DNA of 64,000 bases from Rahnella aquatilis CIP 78.65 = ATCC 33071. GTDB lineage: Bacteria > Pseudomonadota > Gammaproteobacteria > Enterobacterales > Enterobacteriaceae. Both the position numbers and the translations under genes were made by a program. Location of the stretch: the NCBI RefSeq assembly GCF_000241955.1, contig NC_016818.1, positions 2,852,001 through 2,916,000 on the forward strand. Direction: 5' to 3'. Shown piece after piece: positions 35,344 to 45,435 of this stretch. The notes below the pieces were generated by a model. That model was not told the origin of the DNA and did not search any database. It saw only the letters and a list, made by a program, of their open reading frames with translations. The first letter of the stretch is position 1. The number at the start of each line of letters is the position of its first letter.

Positions 35344-36678
35344 ATGCTCACGAAAAATTCTTTACCAGCTCCTTTTTTACCACAATTGGATAAAAATGGT
35401 ATTATTGACATTGCAAAAATCCAAGAAAAGAACACTCTGATTATTAGACTTGACAAGTATGTTCCTAAACCATACGATACCTTGGTTGGGTTTGCTAACA
35501 ATATCCTCTCCACCCCTTTAACAATACCTCAACCTGCTACTTTCCCCAATGAGATTTATATTCCTTTTTCTGATATACCAGATGGCGCGTATGATATTGG
35601 ATATAATGCCACTGACTTTAGCGGAAACATTGATGGGTCATCAAATGTGGTACAAGCCATCATCAAAAACTCACCATCAATAAAGTTCCCCCCTCCCTAT
35701 TTCCCCGATTCAGTTAACTTTATTGTTTCCTTCTCATCGTTGATAGCGGAGAGCGGCCTTATTGTTCGCATCAAATATGAAACCATGAAAAAAGAAGATT
35801 GCATTTCTTTCTCTTGGTCAGGAACTGATGCTCAGGGGAATTATATTAATGATTCGAAATGGGAGTATACCACGACCATCTCAGTTAATGATGTCGCTCA
35901 AGGGTATAAAGAGTTTATTGTCCCAATTAAGTATGTGGTATGTTTAGGTCAAAATGGGACTGGGATGGGGATATATATTGTCAATAAGAATACAACTTCA
36001 ACTCCTGGCACAACTATGGTGAACCTTGAGGATATCCCATACATTAGAACTCATTCTACCTATGGCTCCCCTTTGAGCACGGATATTATTTCCAATTATT
36101 TCCCACATAATACTGTTACTGTTTTTTCTCAACCCGGTAAAGAGTTAATTGCAACAATAGATAACGGGCTAATTTACGGTAATTCAACAGGGGGAATAGA
36201 TATAAATTCAACTAACTCAGAATATAGATTCACGCCTGATAGTTTTGGTTTGGCTCAATTTTCAGTACTTAGTTATGATAAAAATGTTGTAAATTGTACA
36301 ATTGGCTCTGTTGACGGGGCTTTACAAGCTAACCTGGAAAATATAACTTTTTATCTTTGGCATGATGGTGTTGGTGCTTTCAAAGCTTATGCTTTCACTA
36401 CTGCTGCGTTGGCTGACGGCCGCTCAAGTTGCATTTTTTATATTCTAATCGATAGAGATACCTATAGCGGGAACCAAATCGTAGTTTCTGCAAATGGGAA
36501 TAGCTCTATCGTTGGGTGTTATCAAAAACCAACAAATGTAGATATCTTAAAAAATGGCGTGGTTATTTTCAATATTATCAATGATAATGTGGAAAATAAT
36601 ATAATCACAATTTCACTGCCTGATACAAAAGATAGTATCGATATTCCAATCTTTTTTTCAGAGCCAAAATGGTATTAA
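35344..36678 (+). CDS. Two-part beta protein of the Ig-like cluster
   Basis: 444 aa from ATG 35344 (GTG 35332 possible). The first ~110 residues repeat the unit seen in the 31471 product (FSDIPDGAYDIGYNATDFSG compares with YDAFPRVGDYDIYYYVRDSN). The last ~190 residues are paralogous to the 34635 product. The gene thus joins domain types found separately in the cluster. No signal peptide. Aromatic- and Asn-rich, AT-rich DNA. Last gene of the run; an exported adhesin, toxin-complex part or intracellular inclusion protein are all possible. Confidence 0.6.
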   Translation: MLTKNSLPAPFLPQLDKNGIIDIAKIQEKNTLIIRLDKYVPKPYDTLVGFANNILSTPLTIPQPATFPNEIYIPFSDIPDGAYDIGYNATDFSGNIDGSSNVVQAIIKNSPSIKFPPPYFPDSVNFIVSFSSLIAESGLIVRIKYETMKKEDCISFSWSGTDAQGNYINDSKWEYTTTISVNDVAQGYKEFIVPIKYVVCLGQNGTGMGIYIVNKNTTSTPGTTMVNLEDIPYIRTHSTYGSPLSTDIISNYFPHNTVTVFSQPGKELIATIDNGLIYGNSTGGIDINSTNSEYRFTPDSFGLAQFSVLSYDKNVVNCTIGSVDGALQANLENITFYLWHDGVGAFKAYAFTTAALADGRSSCIFYILIDRDTYSGNQIVVSANGNSSIVGCYQKPTNVDILKNGVVIFNIINDNVENNIITISLPDTKDSIDIPIFFSEPKWY

Positions 36679-37120
36679 AATAAAACCCTTAACTTAAATT
36701 GAAAAGTCACTTCTTATATATCAAGATGCGTATCTTTAATATTTTTATTTTAAATAAATGAGGTTGTATGTTAAAATTAAACTTAAGTACAATTTGAATA
36801 TTGGGAATTATTTCTAGTTAAACTATTTCTTCAACCATAAAATACTATCGGAGATTACTTTTTGAGCAGCGCATCAGTTTTTCATCGGTGTGATCAACTA
36901 TTCATTGTTAATTCATGAATCAGAGAATTTTTTTTGGCGGGGTGAGCGATAGAGAAAGAGGTATTTCTCACCTTCGCATTTTTTGAGCACATCCCTACCT
37001 TGTCGAATATGCTGTCCATGTTTTTACCTATGAAGGTTTGATACCGGTGCATCTGATTACATAACGTATTGGCTACCGTCAAATAAATAATAATATTTGG
37101 ACATCTACGATGGGATATTG
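36679..37120. other. Intergenic before the right IS903-like copy
   Basis: AT-rich, no gene seen. Short open stretches on both strands lack ribosome sites. No terminator with a clear stem and T-run was found after the last Ig-like gene. Confidence 0.4.
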
Positions 37121-37841
37121 GCTTTGTTGAATAAATCGGACTTTTAGCAGCAATCAGGGTCAGATCACCACATCACTGCCCCTGTAGTGGTACCCCGTGG
37201 CAAAACAAAAGTTCTAAATCACCAATTGGAAAGCCTACAATAAGGCGCTCATCAATCGAGGCTCACTGACATTCTGGTTGGATGAACTGGCTATTCGGGA
37301 CTGATACGACGAACCAAAAACGCCGTCACGTGGTCGTCCACAACGTTATTCTGCGCTCGCTATTTCCACAGTACAGATGCTCAAACGCCTCTTTCGCCTC
37401 ACGCTGCGCGCCGCTCAAGGATTCATTGATTCCATTTTTACCTTAATGAAGCTCCCGCTCCGTTGCCCGGATTATTCCTGCGTCAGCAGACGGGCTAAGT
37501 GTCCGTCAATATTCCTTTCAAAAACCCCATGCGCGGCGAGATTGCCCAGCTCGTTATCGATTCCACTGGCTTAAAAATCTTCGGTGAAGGCGAATGGAAG
37601 GTGAAAAAACACGGTCAGGAAAAGCGCCACGTCTGGCGGAAACGGCGATGCACCTGGTTAAACAACAGTTTGGTGGTCATCTGACCCTGTTGGATTACGA
37701 GGCAAAAGTCGGAGAAGCTATGGCCATCGTCCGTGCTTTAAACAAAATGACGCGTACAGGTGTGCCCGAAAGTGTACGGATTATCTGAGAAAATGACTGA
37801 CAGGTGACCTGTTATCTAAATCCGATTTATTCAACAAAGCC
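37121..37841 (+). mobile_element. Decayed IS903-like (IS5 family) element, right copy
   Basis: Starts GGCTTTGTTGAATAAATC and ends GATTTATTCAACAAAGCC. Its sequence follows the left copy (26682) closely, including the same broken transposase start, but it keeps about 50 bp more inside (KVKKHGQEKRHVWRK region near 37600). At 721 bp it still lacks part of the transposase. Direct orientation relative to the left copy, so the two could have recombined or moved the interval. Confidence 0.85.
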
Positions 37842-39538
37842 ACTTTGAGCTTTACTCATAATGACACCCCGCCGTTGCAACCCACAATGTTGATATCCCT
37901 GCGCAGACTCGTTGTAAGGGGGGATAATATGCTCAACCCAACTGTATTTTTTAGAATAAAAGATTTTTCAAGTAGTGCGTGTAATTGCATAATAAATACC
38001 AAATTATTTTTAACGGAGCAGTATGGCGATGAAATAACAGTATCGAGGAATTAGATTGCAATAAGGACTTTAACCACCACTTAAGAAAACCTTATTGACT
38101 CCAACTGAAATTAACAATTAATAATTAATTAAATAAGTTCACGTATTTATAAACTCAACTAACTCATAGATTTAAAGAAATGATAATGTATTGAAAATAA
38201 CGATACTTATTACCAACAAAAGGGTCGCGTAGTGGCCTTCATCGTCCTCTGGCAACAACGATTGCTATTATCAGAAGGGTTATGTCTTAAAGACAATGCA
38301 TCGCCCTCATTAATAGGCAACAACACGCACACTGCGATGATTAATCCCACTAAATCTAAGATGCTTAATATATTACACACGGCTCAGGCATAATGAATCC
38401 CTTATTAAGAAAAGCATGTTTTCCATAATGGAAACGATGACCTAAGCCTAAGCACGAGAGAATCGATAATGCAATCTTTAATGAGAAGATCATGAAATTT
38501 TTTTAGGAACGAATTCCTCACCAGAAACATATGCAGGATGGAAATTAAACTGTTATTAATCAGTGTATTGCTGAAAGTTTTGTTTCGTGAGTGAATTTTC
38601 TGATTAATTCGCCATCAATTCACACACAACTTTGTGGATAATATTTTCATCTGTAACGTGAAGCCCCACGATGAAGATCCCTTCCCGGACGAACAAACCA
38701 TCAGTATCCTCAGTTAAAAAGAAACTGTTTTTCTGCCAGTAAAGTGCGGCAAACTTGCTATTTTCAATGCAATGTTTTATATATAGAGCGACAAGTTTTT
38801 GACATGTTAATCCTCAACCTTAAGTGACTGATAGACTTAAGCCTTCAGAAAAGTCGAAATACTAAGGAGTGACTGGATAAGAAAGCAGTGGCTTAGGGAA
38901 CAGTAAAAATAACGACTGAGAAATAGCGGGAATCTATTATATTGATGAATTAGGCTATGGGGTATTCGCGACGTTGTGCAAACGGCTTCAAAATTTCGTA
39001 GGTTAAAGGCAAACCGTCGTTTTAATGGCATTGCAGGTCTGGGATTATTCAGCAAAGTTAAGAACCCGGCTTCAATCCCACTTTACCTCCCGTGCCTTAG
39101 CCAGCGGTTCAACTGAGCAAGATAGTGACAAAATCGGTTAGGAATAAACTCAAGATTTGCACAGTATCTGCAACTTAACTCACGGAATCATATGATTCCG
39201 TAGGAATTTACATCGGGATAGTAAAAAATTAATTGAGCGTTAAACAAGCCAGCATCCCTGACTGCCTGGCCTAATTCATTTTGTAAATTGTGTATTGTGA
39301 TAAGACTCATTAAAATAGAGTTTTTTGTTGCTATACTACCTTATGTTTTAATGAACTAAATTTTTTAACAAACTAAAAATGACATCTGCCAGGCAATGAG
39401 TAGAAGTCTATAACTCAATGTAAACACCATAAAAAACGCATAAACCACGCAAGAAAGATTGTGAGAGTTAAGTCTAGTATAATTCTATAAACATACCTTT
39501 TAATCTGCTAGTAACAATTAACCTAGAGGCCAGATGAG
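37842..39538. other. 1.7 kb AT-rich region without genes
   Basis: No reading frame with support. It holds the second copy of the duplicated element (38402-38475) and, near its right end, the promoter zone of the response regulator. An unannotated small RNA is possible but not shown. Confidence 0.45.
38402..38475. repeat. Duplicated regulatory-like element, copy 2
   Basis: Shares in order TTAAG-AAA, TTTCCATAATGGAAAC, CTAAGCACGAGAG and ATAATGCAATC with the element at 30602-30680. The palindrome TTTCCATAATGGAAA is complete here (7-nt arms around A). It lies far (about 1.1 kb) from the next gene. Confidence 0.55.
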
Positions 39539-40357
39539 ATGCATACAGAATTGAAAGATATTAAAACCCCTCATATTCTTATTGTTGATGACAATCCAGA
39601 CAACATCAAGTCGGTTATTAACATCCTCTTACAGCAGAAATGGAAAGTAACAGTAGTAAAATCGGCAAAGTCGGGTTATCAACATGCAATTGCTCTTAAA
39701 CCAGATTTGATTTTGTTGGATGTTGTGATGCCAGGCATGGATGGGTTTGCTATGAGCAGACTGTTGGGCGAAAGTATTTCTACAAAAACCATACCTGTAA
39801 TTTTTTTGACTTCTTCCGGGTTACTGGATGAACGACTTAAGGGATTCGAATTAGGAGGGGTAGATTATATTATTAAACCTTGTGAGGCTGAAGAGGTATT
39901 AGCCCGTATAAAGTTACATTTAAATTTAAAAAATATATTCCTTATAGAAAAAACCCACCATTTGATCATTGATGACGCCGATATCCATGGAGGGGATGAA
40001 AATGATACAGTGTTATTTCATGCTGCGATAAAGTTCATTGATGGGCATTTATCAGATGTCCTGTCATTATCTCTCATTGCAAGTTCTGTTGGAACTTACG
40101 ATAAAAAATTGTCGCGAATTTTTAGATTGAAATTAAACATGACTGTTTTTGAATATATCCGAGATGTGCGTTTAAAGAAAGCAAAACAACTGCTTAAATC
40201 CAGTGATATGTGTATTCAGGACATCGCTACTTTAACAGGATATTTAAACGCATGTAACTTTACCACCTCCTTCCGTAAGGCTCATGGACTGACACCTATG
40301 GAATACCGTCGACACAGAACAAGTATTAATAACAACGTTTACCATACGCACTCCTAG
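39539..40357 (+). CDS. Response regulator with AraC-type output domain
   Basis: 272 aa, ATG 39539. Receiver domain (about 12-130): ILIVDDNPDNIKSVI, phospho-acceptor D near 60 in LILLDVVMPGMDGFAM, T/S in VIFLTSSG and K in VDYIIKPC. The C-terminal two-helix AraC/XylS domain (about 170-262) has VFEYIRDVRLKKAKQLLKSS and IATLTGYLNACNFTTSFRKA. It would bind DNA on phosphorylation by the hybrid kinase encoded 95 bp downstream. Targets are unknown; the adhesin/Ig island next door is an obvious candidate. ANR-family proteins are known to act on AraC-type factors. Confidence 0.9.
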   Translation: MHTELKDIKTPHILIVDDNPDNIKSVINILLQQKWKVTVVKSAKSGYQHAIALKPDLILLDVVMPGMDGFAMSRLLGESISTKTIPVIFLTSSGLLDERLKGFELGGVDYIIKPCEAEEVLARIKLHLNLKNIFLIEKTHHLIIDDADIHGGDENDTVLFHAAIKFIDGHLSDVLSLSLIASSVGTYDKKLSRIFRLKLNMTVFEYIRDVRLKKAKQLLKSSDMCIQDIATLTGYLNACNFTTSFRKAHGLTPMEYRRHRTSINNNVYHTHS

Positions 40358-40452
40358 ATACAAACGAATAAGCAACTGAAGAAAAATGTACAAACCTTGC
40401 TCTCCAACAGATCATGAAAGGGTTGTTTTTAGATCAATTTTGCGGGGAACAC

Positions 40453-42849
40453 ATGCCTAAAATAGCGACTGCTTTTATATTTATTACTATGATGTGGATA
40501 TTTCCCTCTCAAAATACATTTGCTTTTGATGACGTATGCAGCATTGATAGTGGCCATGTTGAGCCAACCACAACAATATTTGAAGATAAGTCAGGAATAC
40601 TGACGTTAGACAATATAATTAATAAACATTCAACTGAATTCTATCCACTTTCGAAGTCGAACTTAATGCTACATTATTCAAGGTCAGCATATTGGCTCAA
40701 CATACAAATTCAAAATAAAATTTTTTTTAATTGTACCAGATGGTTAAGCGTAGGTTCCCCCAGAATTGAAAATATTCAAGTATATTATATAAATAATGGT
40801 CAATGGAAAGAACTCAAAGCGGGGCCTGATTTTTTATTACAACAATGGAGTATTGCGACTACTCAACCAATTTTCCCATTAGAATTGATAGGATCAAGTC
40901 AAATAAGTGTATTCGTCAGAATTGCTGGAGATCTATCCCTGGTAGTCAAACCTGAATTATGGTCATCAGGGCAATTTATAGAATCTCAGCAAGAATCCAA
41001 TGTTTTCGGGGGGCTTGTCGCAGGGGCTGTACTTGTGATTTCTTTGATAACAATTGGGGTTGGATTGTTAACACGTTCCCTTCTGTTGCTTTCTCAAAGT
41101 TTGGCCTTGTTGTCATATCTAATTATTACAGCATTGTTAAACGGTTACCTTATTTTCTTGCCAGGGATGCTATCTTCATTCAGGGTTATATTAACATCAA
41201 CAATGGTAGTAAGTTTTGCCTTAACAATGATGTATTTATGGTTTTTACTCAAAGTGCAATACTCCACATGGTATGTCAAGTTATGTTATTATTGCATTGT
41301 AGCTCTCTATTTTGCATGCAATATCTGGTCCCTTATAGTTGATTCAACTCAAGGCCGAGAGCTTTCCTTCTTAGTTTTACGATTAATATATCCTGTTGTC
41401 GCTTTAACGGTTATCGTAGGTATCAAAAAGAAAATACATCTTTCCTGGATGGCGTGGGTAATGATAATCCTCCTGGCCATTCAATTTGTTCTGCGATATA
41501 TGCTCCATTTGGAGAATACTCCCTGGAGAACCAGTCAAGACATAAGGGGACTTTTTTCTATTGGACCAGGGACAATAATTTTATTATTGACACTTTCTTT
41601 AACTATTATTGAAACCAGAAAGCGACACCTTAAAGCAGAAAAACTATTAGCAGAGCAGCGTCTACTTGAACATAATAAACTTGAGGATTTAGTTCAGATT
41701 AGAACGAAACAACTGCAAGAGTCTCTGAATGAGCGCAATGTTTTACTCGCTCATATTAGCCATGATTTGCGCTCCCCGTTAGTTGCAATAATTGATAGCT
41801 TAACAATGCTTGGTACTAAGGAAAATCATTCAGTGTTAAACTCTATTAAATTTCATGCAAATTACCAGTTAGATTTAATTAAAGAGTTAGTAGAGTTTTC
41901 AAAAAATAATTTAAAAACAATTGAACTTAACCCTTCAGTAGAATTTTTCAATGCATTCTGCTTGCAGTTAGAAATCGAAGGGAAATTTTTGGCAACAAGA
42001 AGGAAAAATCACTTCTCCAGTCAAATATCTCAAACTTTACCCACCGTTGTTATCGCTGATTACACCAGGCTGCGCCAAGTTGTCGTGAACTTGTTGGATA
42101 ATGCCGCTAAATATACAGAGGAAGGTGATATATTATTATCTATTGAATGTAATTATATTGATGAATCATGCGTTGAGGTAAAGTTTTCAGTAAAAGATAG
42201 TGGTCCGGGAATCTCATCCGATGATACAGATAAAATGATGCAGCCTTATACTCGTGGGGACAATGTCCAATCAACGATAGGTAGTGGCCTGGGGCTTTCA
42301 ATAGTAAAGCAATTACTTGAGAATATGAACTCGGCATTGCATATTGAACATAATTCAGAGCAAAGAGGTATTACTTGCTGGTTTGATGTTCAGTTAATGA
42401 TTTCAGATGAGTCACAAATTGAAAGTTGTATTAATGAAAGCCACATCCCTTTCTTGATCGATTGTGATAAATATTCACTTCTTATTGTAGATGACGCAGA
42501 AAATAGCCTTGAAAACTTATATGATTTTATTTTGGGTTATGGATTTAATGTAGTCACGGCAAAAAATGGTCTTGAAGCTTGTAATATTTTAAGTAAGGAA
42601 AAGATAGACATTATCATTACCGATCTGAAAATGCCAGTTATGAATGGGTTATCGCTTTTAAGATATGTAAAATCGTCACAACCAGATATAAAGATTATTT
42701 TACTTACAGCCCAACCATATGAATCTAAATTGGATTTGACAGGTTATTATTTTGATAGTGTCTTACTAAAGCCAGTCGGGGGTGATATTCTCTTAAAAAC
42801 CATACTTAAAGTAATCTCCGATGCTAACTCATACAACGTTATTCATTAA
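40453..42849 (+). CDS. Hybrid histidine kinase with 7TMR-DISM sensor
   Basis: 798 aa from ATG 40453 (GGGGA upstream), giving a signal peptide MPKIATAFIFITMMWIFPSQ; a longer version from 40414 lacks a ribosome site. Periplasmic 7TMR-DISMED2-like domain (about 35-170), seven membrane helices (about 185-390), a coiled coil, HisKA with LLAHISHDLRSPLVAIIDSL (His near 437), an HATPase with NLLDNAAKYTEEGD and GSGLGLSIVKQLLE, then a C-terminal receiver (Asp near 724 in IIITDLKMPVMNGLSL). 7TMR-DISM sensors often detect carbohydrates or other small ligands. It presumably phosphorylates the AraC-type regulator upstream. Confidence 0.9.
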   Translation: MPKIATAFIFITMMWIFPSQNTFAFDDVCSIDSGHVEPTTTIFEDKSGILTLDNIINKHSTEFYPLSKSNLMLHYSRSAYWLNIQIQNKIFFNCTRWLSVGSPRIENIQVYYINNGQWKELKAGPDFLLQQWSIATTQPIFPLELIGSSQISVFVRIAGDLSLVVKPELWSSGQFIESQQESNVFGGLVAGAVLVISLITIGVGLLTRSLLLLSQSLALLSYLIITALLNGYLIFLPGMLSSFRVILTSTMVVSFALTMMYLWFLLKVQYSTWYVKLCYYCIVALYFACNIWSLIVDSTQGRELSFLVLRLIYPVVALTVIVGIKKKIHLSWMAWVMIILLAIQFVLRYMLHLENTPWRTSQDIRGLFSIGPGTIILLLTLSLTIIETRKRHLKAEKLLAEQRLLEHNKLEDLVQIRTKQLQESLNERNVLLAHISHDLRSPLVAIIDSLTMLGTKENHSVLNSIKFHANYQLDLIKELVEFSKNNLKTIELNPSVEFFNAFCLQLEIEGKFLATRRKNHFSSQISQTLPTVVIADYTRLRQVVVNLLDNAAKYTEEGDILLSIECNYIDESCVEVKFSVKDSGPGISSDDTDKMMQPYTRGDNVQSTIGSGLGLSIVKQLLENMNSALHIEHNSEQRGITCWFDVQLMISDESQIESCINESHIPFLIDCDKYSLLIVDDAENSLENLYDFILGYGFNVVTAKNGLEACNILSKEKIDIIITDLKMPVMNGLSLLRYVKSSQPDIKIILLTAQPYESKLDLTGYYFDSVLLKPVGGDILLKTILKVISDANSYNVIH

Positions 42850-43447
42850 GCCCATAAAAAGCGATTGGTGTTAAAGCTATCGCAATTAAAATACACCCGT
42901 TTCAGTTCCACCTGCATTTTGGGATTTATCAGGTCGTCATTGAGGTTGTTGAAACAGTTCATTCCCCTATTCTGCCTTCCCGTTATAATAACTGACCTCT
43001 GAATCACATCAGACATCCTTCACAATTTTTCTGAATTTGATGGGAAAATCCCCTGCGAGGGAGCGAGGAGTGGATAAGTAATATCAAATGAATCACCCTG
43101 CAACATAAGTAGATTTATACTCCTTTTTTTGAACAAAAACGATAGTTTAGTCCACCCATTCAATTTAACACTTTAACTACAACAACTTAACACCAACTCA
43201 GTGTAATGCATGAAATACCCTCCAGCAAAGGAAAAAAACTGTTTAGCAAAAGTTAAGGTGACTTATATTGATAATATTCTATATGAAAATATTAACTGTG
43301 ATTTACATGACGAGTCACATTTAATTTATAATGAGATAATTTAATTATCCAATAATATAGTAGCCGATAGATTCATAAATACCGGGGAAGTTTTAATTAA
43401 CGAGCCATAGGCTTTAAATTAAGTACATGAAAACCGGAGATATAACC
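42850..43447. other. Intergenic before the CaiF/GrlA gene
   Basis: About 0.6 kb, increasingly AT-rich toward the regulator gene. No gene, clear terminator or repeat recognised. Confidence 0.4.
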
Positions 43448-43939
43448 ATGAGAAATTCACAAGAAAATGCAACTAGAATGTCCACGCCATGTATTATTAA
43501 AGGCACACAAAGTAACCATGGTTCCTGGCACTTACCGCAAAACTTACAACATCTTGAGTCTCCTCCAATGTGGTTAGCTGTTGCATGGTGGGGATTACTG
43601 AGAAAAGAAGCAATATCTCGAGATGATGTCAGTCAAGCATTTCACATTTCTCAACGCCGTGCCGGAGACGTTTTATATTATTTATCTAGTCATTGCACGC
43701 AAACTGTTATTTCGTGCTGGAAGAAAAGTACGACTAAAACAAGCAAAGGCACATCTATTAGATGCCGACTTTTTATAACGGAAATAAAAGAAAAACCTGC
43801 CAAAGACCGAGTGAAAAAATATCCAGACAATCTACTATCGGTTAAGAAAAATAACCCTAATAGAAATGAAGAAATTGCTTTTAATAATGTGATTAAAAAA
43901 TTCCTGACGGGTACTCTAACCACTAGAAAGCTACAATAA
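43448..43939 (+). CDS. CaiF/GrlA-family transcription regulator
   Basis: 163 aa from ATG 43448 with GGAGA 7 nt upstream. The domain is recognised from PPMWLAVAWWGLLRKEAISR, DDVSQAFHISQRRAGDVLYY and the Cys/Arg-rich strand after it. Family members include CaiF (carnitine genes) and GrlA (LEE virulence island activator). The C-terminus is basic and low-complexity. In this setting, near an intimin-type adhesin, a role in surface or virulence gene control is an attractive inference. It stands alone, 130 bp before the hydrolase gene. Confidence 0.75.
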   Translation: MRNSQENATRMSTPCIIKGTQSNHGSWHLPQNLQHLESPPMWLAVAWWGLLRKEAISRDDVSQAFHISQRRAGDVLYYLSSHCTQTVISCWKKSTTKTSKGTSIRCRLFITEIKEKPAKDRVKKYPDNLLSVKKNNPNRNEEIAFNNVIKKFLTGTLTTRKLQ

Positions 43940-44069
43940 CAATCAAACTCCGGCGGTTTCAACCCGTGAGTTATGAAAGTGCGAGTTTTATTAATACATG
44001 ACGCCTTATATTTTATCTTTGACCAATACATTCATTAAACATGATAAGATTTATACTAAGGAAAATAAT

Positions 44070-45008
44070 ATGGTTAATAATGAGTTAGATCTAAAAGAGA
44101 TTGCCCAGGCTATTTATCATGATGCTTTTGTCAATCATGGTGATAATAATGATACCACGGGTCATCTCGACGGCCCCGACACAGAACTTATAGATAAACT
44201 GGTTGAATCTTATCGTCAAAGTGAGAAAGAAACGTGGTTTATTAATGCCCGAGATGGGACTAAATTGAATGCCTATTATAAGCGCGCCCTAAAACGTCCG
44301 GAGCAAGCCTCCCGAACTGTGCTAATAATCCATGGGATTACAAGCCAGGCAGACAATACAGGGCCCTGGGTAAGTGTTTTTGAAAAGCTGGGGTTGAGCG
44401 TGCTAACTCCAGATTTGAGAGGACATGGTAAAAGTGCAACGAACCTACGAAATCTGGGCACGCTTGATGCAAGAGATATGGTTGAGTGGATCAAAGAAAT
44501 TATAAAAGTGAGAGGGGCGAGTGAAGAAATTATCCTGTTTGGTTACTCGCTTGGTGCAGCCACTGCGTTGTCAGCAGTGAGTTATGCTCAAAAGCAACGT
44601 ATAAATAACTTGAAAGCTATAATTGAGGATTGCGGATATTCATGGCTGGAGGAGTTTGTCGAGGGTTATATATTACGTCAATATCCGCAGTTGAGTTACG
44701 CGCAAGTGCCTCAAGTAAAAGAACTTGTTGACGACATTTTACAAGAGCAACAACATGTCACTATTGGGTCAGGTGTGAGTCCCTTTGTCATCGCGGAGTG
44801 CAAACTGCCTTTACTTATCATTCATGGCACAGAAGACACCACAGTACCAATTTCTCAAGCTCATCTCATTCGAGACATTTATGGGGCAGGTAACGAAAGT
44901 GTAACAACCAATTTTGTAGAAGGTGCTAATCATCCACAGAGTATTGCGTTTGGAGTGGAAAATTATTTCGTTCATATTAAGAATTTTTTAAGTGCTCTCG
45001 ATAATTAG
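44070..45008 (+). CDS. Alpha/beta hydrolase, serine peptidase/esterase-like
   Basis: 312 aa from ATG 44070 (AAGGAAA upstream). Alpha/beta hydrolase fold: TVLIIHGITSQADNTGPW (oxyanion HG), LTPDLRGHGKS, nucleophile elbow LFGYSLGAATALS (Ser near 157), acid in LIIHGTEDTTVPIS and histidine in VEGANHPQSIAF. No signal peptide in this start. Resembles BAAT/S9-type esterases of the YqkD/FrsA kind. Substrate unknown. A terminator-like stem follows at 45096. Confidence 0.85.
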   Translation: MVNNELDLKEIAQAIYHDAFVNHGDNNDTTGHLDGPDTELIDKLVESYRQSEKETWFINARDGTKLNAYYKRALKRPEQASRTVLIIHGITSQADNTGPWVSVFEKLGLSVLTPDLRGHGKSATNLRNLGTLDARDMVEWIKEIIKVRGASEEIILFGYSLGAATALSAVSYAQKQRINNLKAIIEDCGYSWLEEFVEGYILRQYPQLSYAQVPQVKELVDDILQEQQHVTIGSGVSPFVIAECKLPLLIIHGTEDTTVPISQAHLIRDIYGAGNESVTTNFVEGANHPQSIAFGVENYFVHIKNFLSALDN

Positions 45009-45095
45009 TAAATTCCGCCTTACCTTTTTCTGATAAGATCTGATGTGCCGAGGATACCCTGGCAATTAACATGTCAGAGAAACCCGCTACCTGTT

Positions 45096-45144
45096 AAATA
45101 CCCCCTACTTCGCTTTCGCACAAGTAAAGAGGTGGGGGTATTTT
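45096..45144 (+). terminator. Stem-loop terminator
   Basis: TACCCCC (from 45099) pairs with GGGGGTA (45134-45140), with an inner CTACTT/AAGTA pair, followed by TTTT. It lies about 90 bp after the hydrolase gene. Confidence 0.65.
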
Positions 45145-45435
45145 CCAACCTCAAGCTTAAGTTTGGCACTACAGTAATAAGAAATAAAAAGCTTTCAGAC
45201 CTCATCACGTCGCGTATAGGTAACTGACTTGTGTATCATGGCTGTTGGTACCTGAATGAATTATCTAAATCCGACAAAACATCCTCTGTCAATCGTTTTA
45301 ATACAACGTGTCCCGATATAAGAGCAGCCTGTGGCTGGGTGGTTTTTATATTCAGGGAAAAATCAACACATAAACCACCACACTTAAATCCAAACCCTGG
45401 ATGCGGAACCCAATTTTAGTTTTTAATGAATACTT

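Noticed and set aside
26682..37841. Active composite transposon
   Set aside because: Both IS903-like copies have broken transposase genes, so mobility by their own enzyme is not supported.
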